Positions 22,691-35,163 of a DNA stretch of 64,000 nt are shown here, piece after piece (position 1 is the stretch's first letter; every line of letters begins with the position of its first letter). The translations under genes and the position numbers were made by a program. The stretch is from Sabellastarte sp. h YS-2021 (Eukaryota > Annelida > Polychaeta > Sabellida > Sabellidae): contig OZ024938.1 of assembly GCA_964017235.1 (NCBI GenBank), positions 7,927,454 through 7,991,453 on the forward strand. The letters run 5' to 3'. The notes beneath the pieces are model-generated. The model had not been told where the DNA came from. It made no database searches and was given only the letters and a program-made list of their open reading frames with translations.

Positions 22691-24129
22691 TACAGTTGCG
22701 TTTGTTTATTTGTTGATACACTACAGGAAGCTGAAGCAAAATGTGCAGCCAAATATACTGCGGCAAAGAATGATGTTTTATTGCAATGAAATATAATTCC
22801 TAAATACAACCAGTCTTTATGATATAAATACAATGTTCGGGTTCAATGCTTTATGTGTGCTGTAAAAGATGGAACTTCCGGTGTGATGAACTTGTGTGGT
22901 AATGCCATCCTTAGACTTCCACCGGGTCCTTTTGTTTTTTGTATAATATATGGGTACTGTATGACTTTTGGAGAAACAGTGCGCCCTGACAGAGATTATC
23001 CCTCCTTTACTCCAGAATGCTGGAGGTATAATGAACTCCTGTAAGTTTCTAATTGAAAATTTAACTCTTAAAGTCAATCATTGGATTCCAATACAAAGAC
23101 TTGGAGCAAGTCTATGCCATTCTTTACAGTGCCACTGAGGTACACATCCTCAGCTTTGTAAATTCTACATCCAATTCTGATAAAGCATGAAAATAAAATA
23201 ATCTAAAATGACTATTAATTGGGTAAATCGATAAAACATATGTTGTGCAATGTGCCTAACTTCGTGTTAAGTGAAGTGTCATTTAATGCACTTACAGGTT
23301 TGTTGAAGTAATGACGTTTTTGGTGATGGGGTTTGTTTTGGTTACAGACTGACCTGTATGCTTACTGATGTGTGTGGGTATGCCTGTGTGTGTGTGTTTA
23401 TCATATGGATGTGGCTATGGTACAGTAAAACCGTTCCGTAGAACATACGCTATAGTACGGATTGCCGCACTCCAGAAGTTTGACTCGAGTGAGGCCTTCA
23501 CTAACAAGTACAAGCGTTGTGTACAACTACTACCATTTGATATATTTAATTTGTAAAATATTGCTAGATTTTCTATTTGTAAAATATTGCTAGAAACCCA
23601 CCATTGTGGCTTCATATTTCCTTGAACCGCACTCTAGTTAACTTACTGGAATACGGCAAATGAATGCTACCGTACTGTAGAATCTTGTCTCGAGTGCGTT
23701 GATTTACAGTACTCCAGCCACTTTGATATCATCTTGGGTGTTATTCACAAGGGTCAGTGAAAAAAGTCTACTCTGAGCTTTTCACACTAAACTTAAACAG
23801 GTTTTTGGCTCGTTTTCACTGGTCGGTTTTGTGAATATTGCCTGTGCTGGTGAAAAGCAGGTTAAGGGGGTTTTCCATTCGTCTGGATGACAGTATCCGA
23901 CTTAAAGCAACAGTTCACGGCAGTAGGATTGAGCAAAATAATAATAGAAGGACTAGTTCTTTGTATGAGCCATGAGGGTGCAGTAATTCATATTCATTAT
24001 GTTGTGTCTGGCACTTTTTGAGCAGGGATCCATTTTATGCAGATCTCCAAGATATGTATGAGTGTGAAAACCCCCTTAAAACTACAATTTTGACACTGTC
24101 TAATCTTTTTGCTTGTTGTGTCATCGCAG
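22691..24129. other. Intron segment with unidentified moderately complex sequence
   Basis: 22840-23050 is less AT-rich and contains short open frames on both strands, but I recognise no protein family. 23420-23720 has reversed snippets (ACAGTAAAACCG, CTCGAGTG on either side) that suggest a decayed repeat. It ends in acceptor GTGTCATCGCAG. Confidence 0.35.
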
Positions 24130-24177
24130 CGGATCGTCCTGTGTATTTATACGACAACACGGTGTATCTAGAAGAGG
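24130..24177 (+). CDS. Host gene, exon f (48 bp)
   Basis: Acceptor TTGTGTCATCGCAG, donor GTAAGA. It encodes ADRPVYLYDNTVYLEE in phase 1-1. Tyr- and acid-rich short exon, symmetric. The frame continues exons e and g. Confidence 0.58.
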
Positions 24178-26588
24178 GTAAGAGTTAGCAAAGTGCACAC
24201 ACTGATGTACAGAAAACACATAATAACCCCCTGTCACACTTCTCCTGATTAACAGATCTGTTTTAATGCTGACAGAGTCGAAACTAGACACATCAAATGT
24301 ATGTGAAAAATGGAATTAAAATTGTATGGCTTTTTAAAAAAATAATAAACGTTTTCATTGTTTTAAAGTACTATGGCCTCACAATTTTATATACTTTACA
24401 TACTATAGAATGAGAAATGATTGAGCAGAAAAAAATTATTTCACAAAATTCACAGGTTTTTAATTTATAATAAACCATAAATTTAATCAACCAAAATTGA
24501 TTGCATACTGGTATACACTTAAAAATATGAGTGTCCCATATCTTGGCAAGTGTATCTTGTAGTTTGTACAAAATGTAACTTTGGTTGCTATTTTTGAAGA
24601 AAAGATTTTTGTGTAATATGAAATTGTCAACTTTTAGCTGGATAATTTGGTTTCAAACTCAGTCCATTGGCATTTAAACTTCATTAATCAACTTTTAAAC
24701 TCGGTAAATTAGCTTATTAAGCCAAAAAATCAACTTCAAAAGTTAACAAATGACTTTGTAAACTAGATGAATTGACTACTCAACTGAAATAAATCGATTT
24801 CTAAACCAAAATAAATTGGATTTTACTTTGAAAGTCAATTTGTTTAGTTAAAAGTTGATTCACTCAGTTTGTACGTCAATTAAGTCAGTTTAAAAGTTAA
24901 CTTTAAAAGTCAATTTCATTGAGTTGAAAAGTCAGCAGTTAAAAAAATAAAAAATCCAAATTGATCCCAATGTTCTGTAATTCATCACTGCTGCAATCCA
25001 TTACTGCAAACCAAGAGAAGTTTGTTATTAAAATTGGCTGTTCAAAAAATTAGACCATAAAAAATTAGACCATAAAACTAGTGATGTACCAAACAAGTGA
25101 AATGCGACACTTGCTGGACCAATAAACTTGCACATTTGAGTTTGAGCCCTGATCGTTTCTAACAGTTTCATCACAGTGACCTTGAAAATGGATGCAAAAT
25201 GGAGCTGTACATACTTAATGATGTGTTGCAGTAATAGATCTGACCATTACATTGGGGAAGTGTGAACTCCACATAGCTGTGTACATATGTAAAAAAACTG
25301 CCCATGCATGTAATGCACACTAAAGCCTCTCTTACATCACACTGTACTTGTGCTGCATGCTGGCCACAGGGATAGCTGGCTAAACTTGCAGTAGTCACAT
25401 GGAAGTGAAATGCATGTGGTCTGTAAGAATTTTCTATCAGCAGACAGGATTCTTAGTGGCCCAAGAGAAGATACTGCAAAGATATAAGTGTCCACAGCTG
25501 TAAATATAATAAAAATCGTATAATTTGCACTTATGATAACCTGTTACAGCTAGATGTAAGAGAAGCTTAAGTCTATGTTCTCATCTGTGCAATCGGCGAT
25601 TGACTGACATATGATTTTTATGGCTGTGTAGTTAAATTTATGGTAAATACTTACCGCACTTACCCACCGCACAATGTATATACTAACCTAAACATGGGGG
25701 TGTACAAGCCAGGATTTTTTTTTATTGACTGGTGTCACTTACTATGCAAAATTAGAGTTAAAAGGTTGTCAACAAATGCCTCTTTTTCGTTAATATTTCT
25801 AAAGCCATGAATCATTACAAAGGTATTATTACAGAGCATCTGCTTGTTTTTGTTGTACTGGTGACCCTATGTATATGACAACTGTTTTTTTGCATTCTTT
25901 CTTTAAGAATGATTTATTTTTACTGATTATTCATAGAAAACAGTGCATAATAAAGGTAATACGTCCCTCATTAGACATATTAGAAAAAACTGTATCGCTC
26001 ATGAAGATTAACAATACAATACTCATGCTAGACACTTGTACAATCTTGTTATCTTCATTTGTGATGTATCTTTTTCTTACATATCATTTGGAATGTTGTC
26101 CTTTTGTATAACTGGAAATATTAACTGAAAGATAAAGATATTTTACTTATTATTCAAACAAAATGATGGATGATAAATGTAAAATAAGCATTGACTTGGT
26201 TGTTCCCCCATCTCTTTTTATTAATGATAAAATTTTAAAATATATGTCACAGTTTTCCTGTTTATAATGTATACACCTCTGCTTATGTCAGTTGATTGGT
26301 GATCGCAAACATGGGAATGTAGATTCATAGTACATTAATGCACAATATTCCCATCTTTATTAAAAAGGAATGTTTTCTGTTGTACATTTGAATACACGAG
26401 GGTTGAATTATCCATGTAAAATATAAAATGTTGATCGCATGTTACAATTGATTTGCTTTCTTAATCATAATAAAATTTTGTAAAGTTGTAATAGCATTGT
26501 GAATGTTGTATCTAAAAGATTATATGTACTTATTTATTTGCACTTTCATTATTCAGTAATAAAATTGTAATTGTGAAGTCATACATTA
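24178..26588. other. Long intron, first part, with degenerate and dispersed repeats
   Basis: 24640-24950 is a degenerate reiteration of AAAGTCAATTT/AAAAGTTAAC-like words. 25820-26115 is the second copy of the dispersed repeat seen at 18950-19335. No exon with suitable splice sites was found. Confidence 0.45.
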
Positions 26589-26997
26589 AATGCCCTTTTC
26601 ACATTACAGGCGGTACAGCGGAAGTTTTACTCGGTTGTGGAACTGCGCCCACCCCACCCCCCCACCCCCCCCACCAGGTCGCCCCATGTTGTACGAGTTG
26701 TACACCAAAGGATAACCGAGTCACAACCTTGTATACACCGTGGACCACACGTTCGGTTACTGCACTAAGAAATTCAAATGCCCATGCGTGGAGTCATTTT
26801 TACAGGCTCACGGTTCCGAAATCAGAGGCAGAAATTTTAAACTTTTGAAAACTTCCGTTGGACGCATAAGGATTGGGACGGTGGGCCACTGACTCGCAAA
26901 TTTGCAAATGGACATCAGCTGGTGATTCAAAGACAGGGAAGTTTCACCAAATGCTTGTTACCATGGGTGATACCGCCTGTAGTGTGAAAGGGGTTTA
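26589..26997. mobile_element. TIR-bearing MITE with CCCTTTTCACA ends
   Basis: The left end CCCTTTTCACATTACAGGCG is the near reverse complement of the right end CGCCTGTAGTGTGAAAGGGG. A C-rich low-complexity tract lies at 26645-26675. No transposase; superfamily not assigned. Confidence 0.6.
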
Positions 26998-27339
26998 GGC
27001 AGTTTCCTTAGTAAGATCATATTAGCAGTTTTCAAATTGTTAATATCACAATTATGAGATCTTATTGTGAATCTCCTTGATTATAAAGCTACTAAATAAA
27101 TTAATCTGCACCTTTCTTAGTATTGACATCACAACTCACAGTGAAATATATTTTTTTTTCATGGGTTGAAACCCAGCGCTTGGTAAAACATGGGTTTCTC
27201 TGAGCACCTGTCTTCATATGACCATAGCCATTGTAAGGGATGTAAAAATTCATCTTTAAGTTTGACTTGGTGAAACAATCCCACACATCCTTATGTAATA
27301 CATGAATTATTTAGAGGTCAAATATTACTACAGTATATG

Positions 27340-28120
27340 CCAAGTTTTAATAGCACCACCCACAATAAGATGATCCCACACAAGTATTATAATGTTATAT
27401 TATCCATAGTTAATTAATGCAGTTTGCCAAGTATTAATATCACCACTCACAATGAAATGATCGCAAACTGCCCTATGTGTTATGTTATCCGTAGTTTACT
27501 GTTGCATTTATCACCACTTATAATGAAGTGATCCAAAACAAACCTATGTTATGTTATCCATACTTTATTACTGCAGTAAGCCAAGTATTAATTTCACCAC
27601 TCACAATTTTATGATCCCACACAAACCTATGTTATATTAGCTATAGTTTATTACTACAGTATGCCCAGTATTAATATAACCACTCACAATAAGATAATCC
27701 CATGCAAATGTATGTTATATTATCCATAGTTTATTACTGCAGTATGCCAATTTATATCCCCACTCACAATAAGATGATCGCACGCAAATCCATGTTATAT
27801 TATCCATAGTTTATTACTGCAGTATCCCAAGTATTAATATCATCACCAACAATAAGATAATCCCACGCAAATCTATGTTATATTATCCATAGTTTATAAC
27901 TACAGTATGCCAAGTATTAATATCATTACTAACAATTGTATGATCCCACACAAACCTATGTTATATTAGCTATAGTTTATTACTACAGTATGCCAAGTAT
28001 TAATATCACCACTCACAATAAGATAATCCCACACAAACCTATGTTATATTATCCATAGTTTATTACTGCAGTATGCCAATTTATATCCCCACTCACAATA
28101 AGATGATCACAAACTGCCCC
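27340..28120. repeat. ~83-bp minisatellite, about ten units
   Basis: CACTCACAATAAGATGATCC, CATGTTATATTATCCATAG and TTATTACTGCAGTATGCC recur at about 83-bp steps (27360, 27447, 27601, 27684, 27767, 27932, 28013, 28098). Lies in the same intron. Not coding. Confidence 0.8.
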
Positions 28121-28179
28121 GTTTTATGGTACTGTAGTTCTGTGGTACTCACAATTCATAAATCAAAAGTGTATTTTGA

Positions 28180-28370
28180 CAGTAGTTGCTCATACCAAGC
28201 TCCAAACTATGGAATGACATTACCACTGGAAATTCAAACTGCTCCCACTCGTTCATGTTTCAAAAGGCGACTTATTAGCATCTGTTTCAGAAGTCTTTCC
28301 TTCCCTGGTTTTTGGACTACCAAACAATTCAATAGTCTCCTTAGTCACAGCAACCCTTATCACATTTAAT
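28180..28370 (+). pseudogene. Remnant of a LINE reverse-transcriptase C-terminus
   Basis: The translated stretch YQAPNYGMTLPLEIQTAPTR then SCFKRRLISICF resembles the common non-LTR retrotransposon C-terminal phrase (A..LWN.LPL.IR.A.....FK..L...LF). Only this tail is visible. Confidence 0.5.
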
Positions 28371-30323
28371 GACTTCTGATTTATGTCTTATGTTTTTTGG
28401 ATGCTGTGAAATAGAATCCACTAGTTCAGAGAATAAGTACTTAGATACCCGATACTTGTACTCCAGTGTCCAGTTAAATCTACTTAAATTTGTTTGGAAT
28501 ATCCGGAGTTTTAACACCAATACTGATACTGCTAATGCACCTCCCACCCCCGCACCCTCGCCTCATGCCCTTATTTTATATTATTTTACCTTGTGAACTA
28601 CCTTTAAATTGTGTTCTAACAGAGCCATCCAATTAACTGACCAATCAAGACCTGTAAATTTAGTTTATTGTCTGCATATTTTGTACAATTGATTAACATT
28701 TTTTTTCTGTTTGCAGTGACTAACCAAGGTATTATCAAGCAATTTATTTTTTTTTTTTTTCAATTTTACATTAAATTTTTTTTTTCCATTTTGGAATGTA
28801 TGATATTTGATAGAATTCATATACAAGTTAAGTTTCTGTTCAAGCACAGCTGTATTTTGTTATTTATGTGAAAACAGTGGTTTGGGGCATAAAATTATAT
28901 CTGAATCAATTGCATACCAATTGATTTAAATTGATTTGGATATTTATTGACTTTTGCACTTCTTTCAATGTTATCTGTTGCATTGGCCATAATTTGGCAA
29001 ATGCCTTAAATTGATACATAAGTTAGATAAACAATAAATCCAAAGTCTAGCCAATCAGGATCCCTTATTTAAATACAATAATTTGAAAGCTGTATATTGG
29101 GTGCTGATTTCAAAAGAAATTGTATAATCACCCCTAAAAAACAGTCACTAGAGAGTTATTTGATATGATATTTTTGGTGTAAACTGCAGTTATAGCTTTC
29201 AATTGTGTGAATATGTGTTTCCATAAAAAGGAATCCAAATTTATTTATATGCAACAAGTAAAGACAAGGATTTTATCTTGTAAATTTTTTTCTGACTTCC
29301 CAAGTCAGATTACATATTGGTCTTTGTAAGACTTTAGCCTAGCCAAAGGCTCAAGTTTCTTGGTTATTTGTGAAAACTTTCAGTTTACATATTTGTAAAT
29401 CTTCTGTTTATATAATGTATTGAACATATGCTGGCTTTTACATCAACCTACTGTCAAGACAGAGAGTGTCTCTCTTTCTGATGAGCTTGAATCTCCAAAC
29501 ATGTATGAGTGCTTTATGAATATCTGTACACACAGCTGTACTCAAGGAATCTGTAAAGGTCTTGAAAAAATACATTTATATTCACTTGCATATTAAAAAA
29601 AAATTTTTTTAAATGGTATCAAAAGACATGGGGCAAAAGTCATCAAAAGTCTCCTCAGGTATATTTACCTTTAAGAGGTTCTGAATCTGAGCTTTTACTG
29701 ATTTTTGGCTCATATTTTTGGGTGGATATGGTTCTAGGTCTTGTAGGAGTACATTATTGCATCCAAACTGACTTGACCCATGAGAGGTTGAACTTAAGTA
29801 CACACTGTGTTAAGGGCATCATTAGTAACAGAAAGATTTGTAAAGCACCAAAATTAATTGGGGCATAAACTGACTGAAAGGGGCTTATGTCCTAAAAAGG
29901 AAAGCCTAAATTCCAAGGAAAAAGATGTTACCAAAAAAGGATCGGAGTAGGTTAGAGACTAAGGAGGGGAATAGGCTGCAAGACAAAGTACATGTTATTT
30001 TTACATTACATTCTTAGCTGGAGAAACTTATCCCATTTAGTGGATGTCTTATAACCTAACAACAGGGGAACCTTATCCCATTTAGCAGATGTCCTGTGAC
30101 ATAACAAACTGGGATACTTATCCTGTTTAGCAACCCACCTGAAATATACTTTTTATATATTTATATAAGACAAAATATATAATCATTATGGACTCTGATC
30201 GGAGTGAGTTGTCTTTTTTTGTTACCATATTTAGAAATATACATCACTTGAGTGATTTTTTTTTATTATCTATACAAGGTAGGTTACCTGTTCGCAAAAT
30301 GCATTGTGTGGCTGTATTTGCAG
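28371..30323. other. Long intron, last part
   Basis: AT-rich, with homopolymer T runs near 28747 and 28780. A three-unit ~54-bp direct repeat (ACTTATCCCATTTAGTGGAT and variants) lies at 30015-30142. Ends in acceptor GGCTGTATTTGCAG. Confidence 0.5.
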
Positions 30324-30396
30324 AAAACCAGATCATGTCAGATGATGAACAAGATTTACCAGATGACATTGTGCCCCTTCCTCCACCTCCAGACAG
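30324..30396 (+). CDS. Host gene, exon g (73 bp)
   Basis: Acceptor GTGGCTGTATTTGCAG, donor GTTAGT. It encodes ENQIMSDDEQDLPDDIVPLP then PPPD plus two bases of a split Arg codon. The acidic cluster followed by PLPPPPDR is a possible SH3/EVH1/WW-type ligand. That is composition-based inference. Confidence 0.65.
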
Positions 30397-31533
30397 GTTA
30401 GTTTGCATTGCTTAATACTGGGAGTTCTTGTGGAGCTTCATAAGAGCAAGTGACAAGTGTTAAAGAAAATGGAAATATCTGGTATGTTAAAAATCCGGGT
30501 GCTGTCAATTCAATGTCTCTGGCATTAGACAAACCTGAGCCAAATCATGGATTCTGTTCCCTAAAGGTATCAAACCTAGGCTCAAACTTAGTCCAATCAA
30601 GGGATCTATCCCCTGAATGACTCCAGCCTAAGCCAAAACTAACTTTGAACTCTATCCACTAATTGTCAATCTGGGAGTTCTGTCCATTAAAGGTGCCAAA
30701 ATGTAGCTAAACTAGTGGCATTATCCACCAAATGTCTGAAAACTCAACCAGGACAGGTCTCCTTAAAGAATCTCAAATTATGTAGTCCCTATAATTTAGG
30801 ATTTGAACCTTAAATTTGAGTTTAAGCTCAAAGTCAATCTCCAATTTTAGTTGAAATTCAAATTTTACACATTCTTAGGTAAGTATATAATATTACTTAA
30901 ACACAGATTCAGAATCATTTAAAATCCCTGCCCTCGGTACCCCTGATTGTATTCAATTTTAACTTTATATTTAACTTTAGTGATGGATAAAATTTTGTTG
31001 AAACATACTTAAGTTTGAGCATGTACTGGTCAGATAGTATTTCCCGTGGGAATATCAATTTTGATGTTGATCACTAATTTGATTTTATACTTATGTAGGA
31101 CTGAGTTTGAGTTTGAGAATGTGATTGAATTTGAGAATTTTTATGAATATCAGCCTTGAATTTAGCCAAACCAGTGGCTGTATGCAATAAAGATTTCAAG
31201 CTAAAGCCAGATATTTGGGATCTATCCATTAATAGCCTGAAGCTTTAACCAAACCATGGGCTCTGTCCACCAAATGTCTTAAGCCTTAGGCAAAATATAC
31301 TGCTGAAAAGAAAATTTCCTTAACTTCCCTAGGGTTGTAATTCTTGTTTGTAAAATCACGATGAAAACCACTCAATGCTTTCTCTCTTTTTTATGTTTTA
31401 CACAAACCAAAACATAGGCACTATTGAAGGTATAAATATGAGGATTTCACCTCCAAAGAGCAAAATTACTATGAAATGTTTTTGATTTGTTTTGTTGTGA
31501 GTCTTATAGCAGCTGTTGTGTTTCTATCTTTAG
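30397..31533. other. Intron with loosely reiterated ~60-bp phrases
   Basis: 30530-30760 and 31190-31300 contain drifted copies of a phrase like CTCTGTCCACCAAATGTCTN-AAGCC. No exon is visible. Acceptor TTTCTATCTTTAG at 31521-31533. Confidence 0.45.
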
Positions 31534-31606
31534 GAATATGTCTTACGCTGGAGATGATAGTCGACCTTCAACAAGGTCGCAAGTGGTGGTTCTCCCGAAA
31601 GCGTAG
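31534..31606 (+). CDS. Host gene, terminal coding exon h and stop
   Basis: Acceptor TTTCTATCTTTAG. The frame completes Arg and then reads NMSYAGDDSRPSTRSQVVVL PKA and TAG at 31604-31606. The eight exons together give a continuous 239-residue C-terminal part, Ser/Pro-rich with no transmembrane segment. I do not recognise the family. Continuity of phase across seven introns is the main support that all eight belong to one gene. Confidence 0.65.
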
Positions 31607-33672
31607 TACAGCAACGGTGGTTGTGGAAATGGACAGTAACCGTTCAGTGTGAACTATGTGTGTATGTGTGTGCATGTTTGAGATAAGACATGAAAAAAAC
31701 ATACAGTACACATCAACAGTCCCTCAGGATATTATTAATTTATTGGGTTTGTTAGGTAGTGTTTGAAATTTCAATATTAAACTTCAATATGGCAGCCAAC
31801 TTTATGCATCATTGTAAAACCCAATTTAATGACAGATAATCGAGCCAGCCTTATTTTGCAATTTTGGTGATTATTTGGGATGGGCCAATGCCTACAATAT
31901 CTCAGTTTCCAGAATATTTCAGAAGAAAACCATGATGACACTTTACACCCGGCATTTGGAGTGTAAGAATATTATTGTGGGTGAACTTAAATTATTAGAA
32001 ATAGGCCCCAAATCTGAAAAAAAAAAACAACTAGAAACATCGTTTTGCTAACAAAAAACGAAGCGGCCCTGATGAGGGACATGATATAGGTTATTACAAC
32101 CTGTAGAAGTTGCAGTTTCAGACTCTAAGCAGAATGTGAGCTTTATTGGGTTTTGTAGGGCAGTGTGTCCCCTTTGTCATCCTTAATAAGTGTGAAAGTT
32201 TAACTGAGGTCAGTTGAACAATCCCCAATAAGTGTGAAAATTTAACTGAGGTAAGTTGAACAATAAGAAAGCTGGAGGCTGAAAACCCCCTTATTTCACT
32301 GTAAGGTGGCCTTAACTTCATTCATACTGTGACTTTAAGGTGACAATAAAATAAAAATATCCCTTTTGTCCTCAGTTTTGTAGTGTACAAAGTTTAACTG
32401 AGGTCAGTTGAACAATAAGATAGGTGGAGGCTGAAAAAACCCTTATTTCACTGTAAGGCAGCAGTAACTTCATTCAGTGTGGGATTTTAAGTTGACCATA
32501 AAATAAGAATTCCCTTTTGCCAACCGTTATAAATGTGCTAAGTTTTATGTTAAAAACTTAAATACTGGGCTTATGGCTTAAAACCCTACATTTTAAGATT
32601 AAGATGACCATAACATTGTTAATATTTAAATCATAAGGTAGCCAGAGTCTTCTTTTGATTTGCTTCAATATCAGTGATAAGTTAGATTTTAAAAAGAGGA
32701 AAAACAAAGGAGTCCGAGGGTTTTATTCCAATTTTATGACTTTAGGTAGGCTATAGCTCCATTAATATTAGCAGTTTAAGGTGACTATAAAGTCGGGATA
32801 TTCTTTAGTTATTGTACCATAAAATTCTGTGCTTTGGACAGTACTATACCAGTGAGGATTTTGACTAGGACACTTTTGTTATTCAATTTCCTGTAAATAT
32901 GGGAGCAAATGTCAAGGAAAATACCAACGATTAATCAAACACACATCAAATGTACCTGCACTGCTTTTCATATTGTCCTACATTGTAGGGCCATATTATT
33001 GTTTACAGCCCAGCAGTCTGATCTCTGTGGCAAGACCTTACTGAGTTTTGTCACAGATATAACATCATTTGTGACTCTGCTTCTGCCATATTACAGGAAA
33101 ATATAGGTATTATGTGTGGGTTTTTTTTCTAAATTTATTGACTATTAAGTATTAAATATTTTGTGCCAAAGTAGCTTGTGCCAAATGTGATTATATGTTA
33201 TAATTTCCATGTTAAGATTTCAGTTTCACATTAAACATGTTTATACAATCATCTTTGAACCTGTTTGTAATAGGTGTGTGACTCATGGTCAAACACAGGG
33301 CCGGATGTTTGCTTTGTAATAACTGACCCCAAATCCAGTTACTCATGTTTTAGTTGTAACTAAACTGAAAATGTCGTTTAAGTAGATATTACAAGTGATG
33401 TATAAATGTCAAATAGCTATAAAAATAGGGGAAATTATGTTAACAAAAGAATTAGGCAAACAAATCTGACTGAAAATCATGTTTCATGCAGGTTCTTGAT
33501 GGGCATAAACAAGATTTTAGAAGTTGAACGGATAAAATCACTCAGGTTTGAATATTAAGAACAATGTACCAACTGAATGGTTTCTATTGATTAGTCTTTG
33601 TTTTGTATGTAATTTAGTGCTCAGTTTCTTTTAGTACATACGCATTGATGCAAAGGCACTTTATAAAAACAC
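31607..33672 (+). other. Probable 3' UTR and downstream sequence of the host gene
   Basis: No further coding sequence. Candidate AATAAA signals occur near 32345 and, further on, near 34484. A ~40-bp phrase (GTGTGAAAGTTTAACTGAGG, AGTTGAACAATAAG) is repeated three times at 32187-32420. The true transcript end cannot be fixed from sequence alone. Confidence 0.4.
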
Positions 33673-33917
33673 TTTTTGTTGTTGCGCCACAATAGCTTAC
33701 CTGATGATGTGGAACCAAGTGCTATCTCGGATGGCAGGAAAAGAGGAGTATATAGCCAGGTACCATAATCAGTGAATACTATGAGGTGACCTAGATAGTG
33801 ACAAAGTAAATTCTTGAGTTGGCCAGGATGTCTGCGGCCATCCAAGATAGCACTTGGTTCCATATGGTAAGCTTGCAGCTTATGAAAGCTACATTTAAGT
33901 AATAAAAATTTTCAAAT
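33673..33917 (+). mobile_element. Miniature non-autonomous DIRS derivative (245 bp)
   Basis: The left end (TTGCGCCACAATAGCTTACC) and the right end (GGTAAGCTTGCAGCTTATGA then AAGCTACATTTAAGTAAT) closely match the unique termini of E3. Just inside them is an inverted pair: GGAACCAAGTGCTATCTCGG at 33711 and its near complement at 33836-33868. Only about 100 bp lies between, with no gene and no internal complementary region. It is a deletion derivative of an E3-related family. Confidence 0.7.
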
Positions 33918-34171
33918 TAATTACCTTGCCAAGGGGTTTATGTTTTTAGTTGCATTCATTTGTCCGTCTGTTAGTGTTCACCATTACTCCAACTGATGGC
34001 CACATCTGTCTGGATTTTTTTATGTGGGTAAAGCGTACCCAGAGGATGAAGTGCTCAAGTTGTGGGAAAGATCATATTTTGGACACCCAACCCGTTTTTA
34101 AGAGACGCTACCTGGCAGATGTCTGTATGAGTGCATTCTAGTATACAATATTAAATTGGTAGAATCTTCTA

Positions 34172-34239
34172 TTTTTATTGTCCATTGGGTAGGGTATTAA
34201 CTTATAAAAATTTTATTTATTAAATTTGCAATTTGTTAT
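34172..34239 (+). mobile_element. Orphan DIRS right-end fragment (E1-like)
   Basis: TTGTCCATTGGGTAGGGTAT followed by TAACTTATAAAAATTTTATT and TTAAATTTGCAA matches the E1 right terminus (44188-44245) with few differences. No left end or body is adjacent. Confidence 0.7.
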
Positions 34240-34879
34240 ATTTATTACTCTTATTGTCACCTGTGATTTTTTGTTTTTTTTTTTGCAAAAAAGAAAAAAC
34301 CAATTCACCGAAATTGTAGAGAAACATGTTTATGATTACCTTGTTGGTGCATTAAATTGTTTTGTTGAGTTTTTTTTACAGTTGTTTATCAATTGTCAGT
34401 ATTAAGTTAAAACTATGTGATATTCATCTGTACATATTCATAATGTGTCCGTTAATTTGAAAGAATTGCCTCTTAATTGAGATTGAATAAAAGTTCAGAT
34501 CATCCAAGGAATTTTGTTTATTTGGTGGGGATAGTTTGTACCTGGAACAGATTTTCACCAGATATTCCTGTTTAGTTAAATGGCTGCCATTGCCCTTCAA
34601 TCTTGAATACAGTTTCTAAACAAAGTCATGTAAAGAAAGACCACAGTTAATAGTCATTTCCAAATTTTTATATTGTGCAAAATAAACTGGCCCGATTTCA
34701 GGCTCAGAGATATTTGCCATTATCTTAAAATGATTCCCAGTGATTTAAAAGAAAAACATCCTCTTCACTAATGGTTTGTATTTTTTTAGAGAGGGTGGTC
34801 ACAGGACCTATTAAATTTCATTTAATGAAAAATCAGAGTTACTTATTTCTTGTCAGTTGAGAATTGAAGGGTCAAAGCT
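34240..34879. other. Intergenic or 3' flank, nothing recognised
   Basis: AT-rich. Contains TTGAATAAAAGTTCAG near 34480, a plausible polyadenylation signal for the gene ending at 31606 if its 3' UTR is long. Confidence 0.35.
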
Positions 34880-35030
34880 GGTGTTTCATGTCCCATGTAG
34901 CAGCCAGGGTCATATTGGGTGACATGTCCTCAGCATAGTCCCTGGTGCGAGTCCAAGCCAAAAAGGCGAGAGCCTGTGATTAGACGTGCTAACCCACTAG
35001 GCCACCAAGAAGCCCATGCTGAATTTTAAA
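34880..35030 (-). repeat. tRNA-derived SINE fragment, minus strand
   Basis: On the minus strand the sequence reads GGTGGCCTAGTGGGTTAGCA then CGTCTAATCACAGGCTCTCG and a later GGACTCGCACC, resembling a tRNA D-arm/box A and a decayed box B. A SINE head rather than a tRNA gene. Confidence 0.5.
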
Positions 35031-35163
35031 GGAGGTCGTTAGTTTCAAATGCTGTATTATTTGTTACACGATACTAAGCTATTGTGCTGAATTGCCGATG
35101 ATGAATTTAACTTGGCTTTAACAAAGCCATGGCAAAAAGCAGGTGCTATGTATGCGTTATTTG

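Noticed and set aside
22817..23077. Overlapping 63- and 86-codon frames on opposite strands
   Set aside because: No homology that I recognise, no splice sites in register with the host gene; possibly a decayed repeat.
34930..35020. Possible tRNA gene on the minus strand (also near 2800-2880 and 63850-63940)
   Set aside because: Box A-like sequence is present but no complete cloverleaf or paired acceptor stem. SINE heads are more likely.
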